14,686 bases of DNA from JBKPFU01 sp046728975 (lineage in GTDB: Bacteria > Actinomycetota > Thermoleophilia > Gaiellales > Gaiellaceae). The DNA lies in NCBI GenBank assembly GCA_046728975.1, contig JBKPFU010000086.1, positions 1-14,686 on the forward strand. Direction: 5' to 3'. How positions within the stretch are numbered: the first letter of the stretch is position 1; each line of letters begins with the position of its first letter. Positions 1 to 5,766 of the stretch are shown here, one piece after another. Made by a program: the position numbers and the translations under genes. The notes under the pieces are model-generated. The model saw nothing but the letters and a program-made list of their open reading frames with translations. It was not told the DNA's origin and made no database searches.

Positions 1-79
1 TGGTCGCCTGCTCGATTTCGGGAAAGTCGAGCTGCTGGCGCAGCCGCGCCTCACGGAGGGAATTGCCGATCTCGAACAC
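1..79 (-). CDS. RodZ-like helix-turn-helix protein, N-terminus only (runs off the left edge)
   Basis: Only the first 26 codons are in the window, starting at GTG (79-77). They read VFEIGNSLREARLRQ followed by QLDFPEIEQAT. This strongly resembles the start of the HTH_25 / RodZ-type DNA-binding domain, where a short FEIG(N/E)xLREAR segment opens an Xre-like helix-turn-helix fold. RodZ proteins link MreB to the membrane and shape the cell; some family members also act as regulators. The membrane segment and C-terminal domain are outside the window, so membership rests on this motif alone. There is no in-frame ATG/GTG/TTG close upstream and no purine-rich ribosome binding site before the GTG (the leader is CACTCTCCC). 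Together with a TACAAT box only 13 nt upstream, this suggests a leaderless or nearly leaderless mRNA. The gene lies downstream of the BMP-type transporter operon and ftsK; ymfM-type RodZ genes near spoIIIE/ftsK are known in Bacillus. Confidence 0.72.
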   Translation of the reverse strand, partial: MFEIGNSLREARLRQQLDFPEIEQAT

Positions 80-92
80 GGGAGAGTGGCCG

Positions 93-98
93 ATTGTA
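93..98 (-). promoter_or_regulatory. Possible -10 box (TACAAT) of the RodZ-like gene
   Basis: On the minus strand TACAAT is 5/6 of the sigma70 -10 consensus and ends 13 nt before the GTG start. Transcription starting 6-7 nt below it would leave a leader of about 7 nt, which fits the missing ribosome binding site. No good TTGACA-like -35 stands at 16-18 nt; that position falls inside the palindromic repeat at 103-135, so the repeat may take over the activating or operator role. Inferred from sequence only. Confidence 0.3.
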
Positions 99-102
99 GT
101 AA

Positions 103-135
103 CGCCAAGGCGCCGCTTGCGGTGCCGCCGTCAGG
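103..135 (-). repeat. Twin-palindrome repeat, copy A (upstream of the RodZ-like gene)
   Basis: Read on the minus strand, this 33-bp stretch matches 10415-10447 (plus strand) at 31 of 33 positions, with 26 consecutive identities (103-128 against 10422-10447). Its core is two adjacent perfect 10-bp inverted repeats, CCGCAAGCGG followed by CGCCTTGGCG, each able to form a 4-bp stem with a two-base loop. It ends 23 nt before the GTG of the RodZ-like gene. It could be a regulator's binding site, an RNA element, or a dispersed REP-like repeat. Confidence 0.7.
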
Positions 136-250
136 CCGATCCCGGGCCCCTCCATGTCCTGTGTTGCGCGCTACGCGCTCGGCGTTGCGGCGGGTGCGAA
201 AAGGCGGCCCGTTCGGAAAATTTGTGGCTTGCGACACAAGCCAACGAGGT

Positions 251-613
251 CTACTCCAAGAGGACGAGCAAGCCGAAGAAGCCGAGCGCAAGGCCGGCTG
301 TGATGGCGACGAGGAGGCCGACTATGCCGAGGAGGCGGCCCGCCCGCGCGACTCCGGCGCCGCCGACCCTGCCGAGCGTTCGCTCGGAGCGAAAGCGCGC
401 CCGGCGCCCAAGGGAGATCGCGACCAACGCGAAGAAGGCGCCCATCCCCGCGCCAATGCCGACGGCGACCGTCAGCGTCAGCTCCTCGAGGCGTCGCGAC
501 GCCTCGATCGCTGCCGGAAGCGAGAGGAGCGAGAGGAGACCCGCGACGACCGCCCCCCAAGCGGCGCCGTTGCGCTCTCGCGCCGCGCTACTGCTTCTTA
601 TAGGGGCGGCCAA
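251..613 (-). CDS. Small membrane protein of unknown function (about 120 aa, three transmembrane segments)
   Basis: The frame starts at TTG 613 and overlaps the end of the second permease gene by 26 bp, so it is probably the last gene of the transporter operon, translated by coupling. No ATG or GTG offers a better start and no clear ribosome binding site is visible, so the start is uncertain. Hydrophobic stretches lie at about residues 19-36, 46-68 and 94-118. Between the second and third is a basic loop, residues 70-93, with several Arg (GRRARFRSERTLGR). The last segment (GRLLGIVGLLVAITAGLAL) recalls the glycine-rich repeats of DUF4190-type small membrane proteins, but this is only a resemblance. 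No catalytic or binding motif is visible. It may be an accessory of the importer or simply co-transcribed. The frame is preserved across the hydrophobic pattern, so I judge it a real gene. Confidence 0.62.
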   Translation of the reverse strand: MAAPIRSSSAARERNGAAWGAVVAGLLSLLSLPAAIEASRRLEELTLTVAVGIGAGMGAFFALVAISLGRRARFRSERTLGRVGGAGVARAGRLLGIVGLLVAITAGLALGFFGLLVLLE

Positions 614-1799
614 CGGCTGCGGGCGGGGTCGACCGGCCGATCACCCCTACGACGGCGATCAGCGTCAGGACGTACGGAAGCGTGTTGAAGAGCTGCGGCC
701 CGGCGCTCGCAGGCGAGAAGTACTCCGGGAGGCGGTCGCCCAGCGCACTGGAGAACCCGAACAGAAGCGCGGCGGCGAAGACGCCCAGCGGCCGCCAGTT
801 GCCGAAGATGAGCGCGGCCAGCGCGATGAAGCCGCGTCCTCCGGTCATGTTCTGGTCGAACGTGTGGATGAAGCCGAGCGAGAGGTAGGCGCCGCCGAGC
901 GCGGCGAGCGCGCCCGACACGGCGACGGCCGCGTAGCGCGTCGCGTACACCGAGATGCCCACCGTATCCGCGGCACGAGGATGCTCGCCCACCGCGCGGA
1001 TGCGGAGGCCGATCGGCGTCCTGAACATGACGATGTAGGAGACGATCAGGAGCACGAAGCTGAGCCAGATCATCAGGTTCATACGACCGAAGATCGGGCC
1101 GATGAAGTACACGTCCTTGAGCCAGTCGATCGTGATGTCCGGGATCTCGGGGATGTTCGTCGGCGCTCCCTCCCCGTAGCTCTCGACGTACAGGTAGCCG
1201 GTGAGGCCGAGCGCCATGAAGTTGATCGCGGTTCCGACGACGATCTGGTCGGCGCGAAGGTTGATGCAGAAGAGTGCGTGAATCAGCGCGAGCACCGTTC
1301 CCGAGGCCATGGCGATCAGGGTTCCGAGCACCCACGAGTCGGTGCGGTCGGCGCCCCAGACGCCGAAGAACGCCCCCATCAGCATCATCCCCTCGAGGCC
1401 GATGTTCACGACGCCGCTGCGCTCGGAGAACATGCCGCCGATCGCGGCGAAGACGAGCGGCGTGGCGTAGCGGAGCGTCGAGGCGAGCAAGGCGGACCAG
1501 ACGACGACGGTGTCGAGATGGCCGACGCTGGACTGGGTGGCGGCGACGCCGAGCGCGATCCCCGCCAAACCCGCGACGAGCGCGAACCAGGCCGGGCGCC
1601 CGGCCCCGCGGGTGACGGCCCACACGCCGGCGGCGATCGACAGGATCCCGACGGCGACCGGCCAGAGAATCGTGCGCGTCGTCAGCGGCGGCAGCGCGAG
1701 CCAGCACGCGAGCAACCCCAGGCCGATCCCGGCGATAGCGATGCTCCTCGGGTGGAACAAGCGCCGCCCGGAGCGCCATGGTTCCGCGCGCGCGATCAT
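588..1799 (-). CDS. ABC transporter permease, BMP/nucleoside-type importer (second permease)
   Basis: A polytopic inner membrane protein of 403 aa in the BPD_transp_2 / branched-chain amino acid-like permease family, of the NupQ/YufQ type that pairs with BMP (PnrA-like) binding proteins. The diagnostic stretch is at about 112-142, ATPLVFAAIGGMFSERSGV followed by VNIGLEGMMLMGAF. A second conserved block, around residues 265-290 (TPIGLRIRAVGEHPRAADTVG), is the cytoplasmic loop that contacts the ATPase. The C-terminus ends RSTPPAAVGRPYKKQ, common in these permeases. It is about 90 aa longer at the N-terminus than the usual 300-320 aa, with three extra hydrophobic segments (about 20-37, 44-62, 70-87). 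ATG 1799 overlaps the TGA of the first permease by 4 bp (ATGA), so the two are translationally coupled. The substrate is likely a nucleoside or related compound by family; this is not shown by the sequence. Confidence 0.93.
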   Translation of the reverse strand: MIARAEPWRSGRRLFHPRSIAIAGIGLGLLACWLALPPLTTRTILWPVAVGILSIAAGVWAVTRGAGRPAWFALVAGLAGIALGVAATQSSVGHLDTVVVWSALLASTLRYATPLVFAAIGGMFSERSGVVNIGLEGMMLMGAFFGVWGADRTDSWVLGTLIAMASGTVLALIHALFCINLRADQIVVGTAINFMALGLTGYLYVESYGEGAPTNIPEIPDITIDWLKDVYFIGPIFGRMNLMIWLSFVLLIVSYIVMFRTPIGLRIRAVGEHPRAADTVGISVYATRYAAVAVSGALAALGGAYLSLGFIHTFDQNMTGGRGFIALAALIFGNWRPLGVFAAALLFGFSSALGDRLPEYFSPASAGPQLFNTLPYVLTLIAVVGVIGRSTPPAAVGRPYKKQ

Positions 1800-3028
1800 G
1801 CCGGCGCCTCGGCCTTTCGCCAGAAGGCGAGGCGTCTGAGCCTCCTGCGGGCCTGCCAGACGTAGAGCACGAGGACGTCGGCTCCGACGAACAGGAGCAC
1901 GAGCCCCTGGATCATCACCGTCAGGTTCTCCGTCTGCTCCGGCTTGAAGATCTCGGGGTCGAGGTCCGGGTTCTGCCCCGAGGTCCCCTGGATCAAAGCT
2001 CCGAACAGCAGCGCCGAGAAGAAAATGCCGACCGCCGAGTTCCGACCGAGCAGCGCGACGGCGATTCCGATGAACCCGATCGTCGAGCCCTGGAGGTCGT
2101 CGACGGCGAGGTGGAACTTCCAGCCCAGCACGTCGATCGCACCGGCCGTCCCGGCGAACAAGCCGGAGATCGCCATCGCGAGGAAGTAGCTGCGCGGCAC
2201 GCTGATGCCGGCGTAGTGCGCGGCCTCCGGGTTGAACCCAACCGCCCGAACCTCGTAGCCGAGCGTCGTCCTGTTGAGTACGAGCCAGTAGACGACGAGG
2301 GCGGCGAGCGCGATAAAGAAGCCGACGTGGAGGCCCCTGAGAATCGGGTCGCCCCAGAACACGTGGAGCTTCGCCGAATCGACGACGTCATCGGATTGTG
2401 TGAGCGCGGCTTCCCGACTGGTCTGGAGCGGCCCGCGCTGGCCGAAGAGGTAGCCGGCGAGCCAGAAGAAGATCCAGTTGATCATGATTGTCGTGATCAC
2501 CTCATGTGCGCCGACCGTCGCCTTGAGGATTCCGGCGATTCCGGCCACGAACCCGCCGGCCAGGGCGCCCACGACGATCGCCAGCACGATGTGCAGCGGC
2601 CCGTTCATCCCTGCGAACGAGGAGCCGATCCAGACCGCCATGATCGAGCCGGCCGCGTACTGTCCCTGGCCGCCGATGTTGAAGAGGCCGCAGCGGAAGG
2701 CGAACGCGACCGCGAGCCCCGTCAGGATCAACGGCGTGACGTAGATCAGCGTCGACTGCAGGTTGTAGGCGGCTTCGGTTCGATCGGCCCCCGAGACCCA
2801 GGGGAAGAGCCAGTCGAGGCCGGTGCCGTTGAAGATCGCCTTGTAGGTCGAGAGCGGGTTGTGGCCTGTCACGAACAGGACGACGAGGCCGCCGATGAAG
2901 AACGCGACGACGGTGGTTATCAGCGGTGTGATGATCCCGCCTGCGCGCTGGTAGAGCGCCAGGCGCTCCGCTACCGACGGGAGCGGCCGCTCGCCGTGCG
3001 GCTGGGTCGGGCCTTCAGTTGTGCTCAA
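1796..3028 (-). CDS. ABC transporter permease, BMP/nucleoside-type importer (first permease)
   Basis: A 410-aa polytopic membrane protein of the BPD_transp_2 family, NupP/YufP type. The first membrane span is at about 31-54 and is followed by the family's typical NPLSTYKAIFNG loop. The block TPLILTGLAVAFAFRCGLFN, then IGGQGQYAAG, is the counterpart of the ATPL..ERSGVVNIGLEG block of its partner. The later TLGYEVRAVGFNPEAAHYAG stretch is the ATPase-contact loop. The C-terminus is a last span followed by an Arg/Lys-rich tail. It forms a heterodimer with the second permease and is energised by the ATPase upstream. The start is TTG 3028, whose TTGA overlaps the stop of the ATPase gene. A GGGAGCAGG sequence lies at a workable distance, and no other start occurs for many codons, so the TTG is well supported. 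Confidence 0.93.
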   Translation of the reverse strand: MSTTEGPTQPHGERPLPSVAERLALYQRAGGIITPLITTVVAFFIGGLVVLFVTGHNPLSTYKAIFNGTGLDWLFPWVSGADRTEAAYNLQSTLIYVTPLILTGLAVAFAFRCGLFNIGGQGQYAAGSIMAVWIGSSFAGMNGPLHIVLAIVVGALAGGFVAGIAGILKATVGAHEVITTIMINWIFFWLAGYLFGQRGPLQTSREAALTQSDDVVDSAKLHVFWGDPILRGLHVGFFIALAALVVYWLVLNRTTLGYEVRAVGFNPEAAHYAGISVPRSYFLAMAISGLFAGTAGAIDVLGWKFHLAVDDLQGSTIGFIGIAVALLGRNSAVGIFFSALLFGALIQGTSGQNPDLDPEIFKPEQTENLTVMIQGLVLLFVGADVLVLYVWQARRRLRRLAFWRKAEAPA

Positions 3029-4557
3029 GCGGCGACCTGCTCCCGACCACCGCCGGTCATCGCAATCCCTAGCTCTTCCTCGGAGGCGCTCGGGTCGTAC
3101 TCGCCGACGATTCGCCCCTCGTACACGACCAGGATGCGGTCGGACAGGCCGAGGATCTCGTCGAGCTCGAGCGAGACGAGGAGGACGCCTTTCCCTTGGT
3201 CCCGCGCCTCGACCAGCCGGCGGTGGACGTACTCGATCGCGCCGACGTCCAAGCCGCGCGTCGGCTGTGCGGCCACGAGCACGTCGGGATCGCGGGCGAC
3301 CTCGCGCGCGATCACGACCTTCTGCTGGTTGCCGCCCGAGAGCGCCGAAGCGCGCGTCTGCGGCCCCCCGCCTCGTACGTCGAACTCCTTCAGCAGCCGC
3401 CTTGCCCGCGCGACCAGGTTCCGCGGGAAAAGCCAGCCCCAGCGCGAGTCGGGCGGCTTGCGGTAATCCTCGAGCGCAAGGTTCTCCGCCAGCGTGAACT
3501 CCAGCACGAGGCCGCGCCGTTGCCGGTCCTCGGGAATGTGGCCGACCCCGTGGTCGAGCACGCCTCGCGCGGTCTCGCGCGTCACGTCGCGGCCTCGGAC
3601 CCGAATCGCGCCCGCCTCCGGGCGGCGGAGGCCGGTGATCGCGTCGACGAGCTCCGTTTGTCCGTTCCCGTCCACACCCGCGATCCCGACGATCTCGCCT
3701 GCCCGCAGCTCCAAGGAGACGCCGCGGACCGCCTCGAGCTCGCGGTCGTCCAGGACCCGCAGGTCGTCGATCGCCAGCAGCGTCTCACCCGGGCTCGCCG
3801 GCTTCTTGTCGACCCGCAGGAGCACCTCGCGACCGACCATCAGCCGCGCGAGCTCCTCTTCGGTCGCGCCCTCGCCAGGCAGCGTCTGGATCTTCTTCCC
3901 CCGGCGCAGGACGGTGATCCGGTCGGCGATCTCGAGCACCTCGTTCAGCTTGTGGCTGATGAAGATGATCGACATCCCCTCCCGCTGGAGCGAACGGAGG
4001 ATCTCGAACAGCTCCGCCGCCTCTTGCGGGGTGAGCACGGCGGTGGGCTCGTCCAGGATGAGGATGTCCGCGCTTCGGTACAGCGCCTTCAGGATCTCGA
4101 CCCGCTGCTGCTGGCCGACGCTGATGTTCTCGATCCGTGCGTGCGGATCGATCGCGAACTTGAACGTTCGTGCCAGTTCCTGGGCGCGCTTCTCTGCCGC
4201 GTTCAGGTCGAGCAGGACGCCGCCTTGCGTGGGCTCGTTCGCGAGCACGATGTTCTCGGCGACCGTCATTACCGGGATCAGCATGAAGTGCTGATGGACC
4301 ATCCCGATTCCGCGCTCGATCGCGTCCTTGGGGGAATGGAAGTGGACCGGCTCCCCCTTGACGAGGACCTCGCCCTCGTCCGGCCGGTAAAGCCCGTAGA
4401 GGACGTTCATCAGCGTTGATTTGCCCGCCCCGTTCTCGCCCAGGAGCGCGTGGATCTCGCCTCGGTTCAGGTCGAAGTCGACGTGGTCGTTGGCAACCAC
4501 GCCTGGGAAGCGCTTCGTGATCTGTCGAAGCTCGAGAACGGGCGCGGCCACTGCCAT
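3025..4557 (-). CDS. ABC transporter ATP-binding protein with two nucleotide-binding domains (BMP/nucleoside-type importer)
   Basis: A cytoplasmic ATPase of 510 aa, of the NupO/YufO and RbsA-like fused type. Domain 1 (about 6-245) has Walker A GENGAGKST (40-48), Q-loop VHQHF, signature ISVGQQQR (145-152), Walker B ILILDEP with the catalytic Glu170, and switch His at ISHK. Domain 2 (about 260-505) is degenerate, as is usual in this family: Walker A reads GVDGNGQTE (Lys to Gln300) and the Walker B end reads VAAQP (Glu to Gln431), while its signature LSGGNQQK (406-413) is intact. Only domain 1 should therefore complete normal hydrolysis. I chose ATG 4557 (MAVAAPVLELRQITKRFPG) because it fits the family N-terminus and lies below the terminator; the frame stays open much further upstream, but that part lies over the terminator and the binding-protein gene. 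The ribosome binding site is weak. It is followed by both permeases with 4-bp overlaps. Confidence 0.94.
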   Translation of the reverse strand: MAVAAPVLELRQITKRFPGVVANDHVDFDLNRGEIHALLGENGAGKSTLMNVLYGLYRPDEGEVLVKGEPVHFHSPKDAIERGIGMVHQHFMLIPVMTVAENIVLANEPTQGGVLLDLNAAEKRAQELARTFKFAIDPHARIENISVGQQQRVEILKALYRSADILILDEPTAVLTPQEAAELFEILRSLQREGMSIIFISHKLNEVLEIADRITVLRRGKKIQTLPGEGATEEELARLMVGREVLLRVDKKPASPGETLLAIDDLRVLDDRELEAVRGVSLELRAGEIVGIAGVDGNGQTELVDAITGLRRPEAGAIRVRGRDVTRETARGVLDHGVGHIPEDRQRRGLVLEFTLAENLALEDYRKPPDSRWGWLFPRNLVARARRLLKEFDVRGGGPQTRASALSGGNQQKVVIAREVARDPDVLVAAQPTRGLDVGAIEYVHRRLVEARDQGKGVLLVSLELDEILGLSDRILVVYEGRIVGEYDPSASEEELGIAMTGGGREQVAA

Positions 4558-4580
4558 CGCGGAAGATTCTAAGTCGCGCG

Positions 4581-4617
4581 AAAAACGACGAGGAGCGGGC
4601 TGAAAGCCCGCTCCTCG
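4581..4617 (-). terminator. Strong rho-independent terminator after the BMP binding-protein gene
   Basis: On the minus strand the sequence forms a perfect 13-bp stem (CGAGGAGCGGGCT pairing with AGCCCGCTCCTCG) with a 3-nt loop (TTC), followed within three bases by TTTTT (4585-4581). It lies 24 bp past the stop of the binding-protein gene and 24 bp before the ATPase start. It should stop a large share of transcripts, with read-through supplying the ATPase and permeases. The other strand lacks a U-tract. Confidence 0.88.
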
Positions 4618-4640
4618 CTCTGTCGTCGTGGTGAAGCTTC

Positions 4641-5660
4641 CTAGAGCTTGCTCGGCGGCTTGATCTTGCCGGCGATGATGAGGCGCTTGATCCGGTTCAT
4701 CTGAGTGATGTACGCCTTCGGTACCGCCTTGCTGATCTTGCCGACGCCCTGGCCGCCGTTCTTCAGGGTGAAGATGTAGTCGCGCCCGCCCTTGAACGTG
4801 CCGTTCTTGACGGACTTGATGAAGTTGAAGACGGCGACATCGACCTTCTTGGTGCCGCTCGTCAGGATGTGCCGGCCGAGGTAGCCCTGGTCGGCGTCGA
4901 CGCCGATGCCCCACACCGGCCGCCGGCCGCGGTGGTTCTGCTTGGCGGCGTCAAGCGCGCCCAGACCGCAGCCGCCCGCGACCTGGAAGATGATCTGCGC
5001 GCCGCGCGCAATCTGATTCAGGGCCAGCTCCTTGCACTTCGGCGCGAAGGAGACTGGGAACTGATCGGAGTAGTCGATCAGCACCTGCACCCGCGGGTTG
5101 GCTTTCTTCGCTCCTGCGCGGTACCCCGCAATCCAGTTGTCGACCGACGGGATCTTCTTACCGCCGACCGCCCCCATGACCTGCTTGCCGCCCTGCTTCT
5201 TCGCCATCAGGGCGCCGAGGTAGCCGACGAGGTAGCCGGACTGCTCGGAGCGGAAGGTCAGGCCGGCCGCGTTCCTGGGCTTGTCCTTGAGCCCGGCCCA
5301 CGGGAAGTCGACGATCGCCCACTTGGTCCGCGGGAATCGCGTGGCAGCGGTGCTCAGCTCGTCCGAGAGCAGGAAGCCGTTCCCGACGACGGCGTTGTAG
5401 CCCGCACGGCCCGCGGCGACGAAGTTCGGCAGGTAATCCGACTTCGACCGCGAGATGAAGACCCGAGTACTGATCTTGAGCTGACGCTGCGCCCGCAGAC
5501 GCCCCTGATTTGCCAGCTGGTTGAACGATCTGTCGTTCAGGTTGCCGGTATCCGTCACGATCGCCGCTTTGAACGACGTCGCCGCGCCGGCCACTGTGAC
5601 CATCGTGGCCACGAGAGCTGCAGCCAACGGCAGCAGCAGCAACGCACGCTTCTTATTCAC
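4641..5660 (-). CDS. BMP/PnrA-family substrate-binding protein (nucleoside-type ABC importer), secreted, no lipobox
   Basis: A 339-aa extracytoplasmic binding protein feeding the ABC importer downstream. Residues 1-26 are a Sec signal peptide: MNKK, a Leu/Ala-rich core, then an AXA-type cleavage site AGA|A (24-27). Mature-domain family marks are DTGNLNDRSFNQ (37-48, the VTDxGGxxDxSFN motif), VVGNGFLLSDEL (91-102), NAAGLTFRSEQSGYLVGYLGAL (130-151) with the usual E.GYL.G pattern, VAGG (228) and WGIGVDADQ (250-258). Most BMP proteins are lipoproteins; here no cysteine follows the signal core, so it should be released or held by an uncleaved signal. Cys209 (in FAPKCKE) and Cys231 (in AGGCGLG) sit where a disulfide is plausible. 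The start is GTG 5660, with GGGAGG 5 nt upstream. The ligand is inferred from family only (purine nucleosides are known for PnrA). The terminator at 4581-4617 separates it from its ATPase. Confidence 0.92.
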   Translation of the reverse strand: MNKKRALLLLPLAAALVATMVTVAGAATSFKAAIVTDTGNLNDRSFNQLANQGRLRAQRQLKISTRVFISRSKSDYLPNFVAAGRAGYNAVVGNGFLLSDELSTAATRFPRTKWAIVDFPWAGLKDKPRNAAGLTFRSEQSGYLVGYLGALMAKKQGGKQVMGAVGGKKIPSVDNWIAGYRAGAKKANPRVQVLIDYSDQFPVSFAPKCKELALNQIARGAQIIFQVAGGCGLGALDAAKQNHRGRRPVWGIGVDADQGYLGRHILTSGTKKVDVAVFNFIKSVKNGTFKGGRDYIFTLKNGGQGVGKISKAVPKAYITQMNRIKRLIIAGKIKPPSKL

Positions 5661-5702
5661 TCCATCCTCCCTGCCTGGTGGAAAGTTGAGAGACGATGCT
5701 AA

Positions 5703-5722
5703 CCCGCCCCGGTCCGGGCGGG
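5703..5722. other. GC stem-loop between ftsK and the BMP binding-protein gene
   Basis: CCCGCCC and GGGCGGG form a perfect 7-bp inverted repeat with a 6-nt loop, 44 bp below the ftsK stop and 42 bp above the GTG of the binding-protein gene. On the minus strand only TT follows, so it is at best a weak terminator for ftsK. It could instead be a leader hairpin or an operator. No convincing promoter could be placed in the 106-bp gap, although CATAAA (minus strand, about 5747-5742) is a loose -10 candidate. Confidence 0.4.
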
Positions 5723-5766
5723 AAACCCCTCGTCCATTCCTTTATGACGCCCGCGAGGCCGTTTGG

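Noticed and set aside
294..302. Loss of the second ATPase site as a defect (ATPase residues 294-302 and 426-432)
   Set aside because: GxxGNGQ and AAQP in the second domain are the normal state for this ATPase family and not a sign of decay.
63..1865. A 600-codon open frame on the plus strand (and similar long plus-strand frames over 1778-3466, 3196-4419 and 4869-5702)
   Set aside because: They run antisense to the clearly recognisable permease, ATPase and binding-protein genes, encode low-complexity Arg/Glu/Asp-rich text without domains, and are explained by the high GC content at third codon positions.
4558..4914. Upstream extension of the ATPase frame
   Set aside because: It crosses the terminator and overlaps the binding-protein gene out of frame; the family N-terminus begins at ATG 4557.
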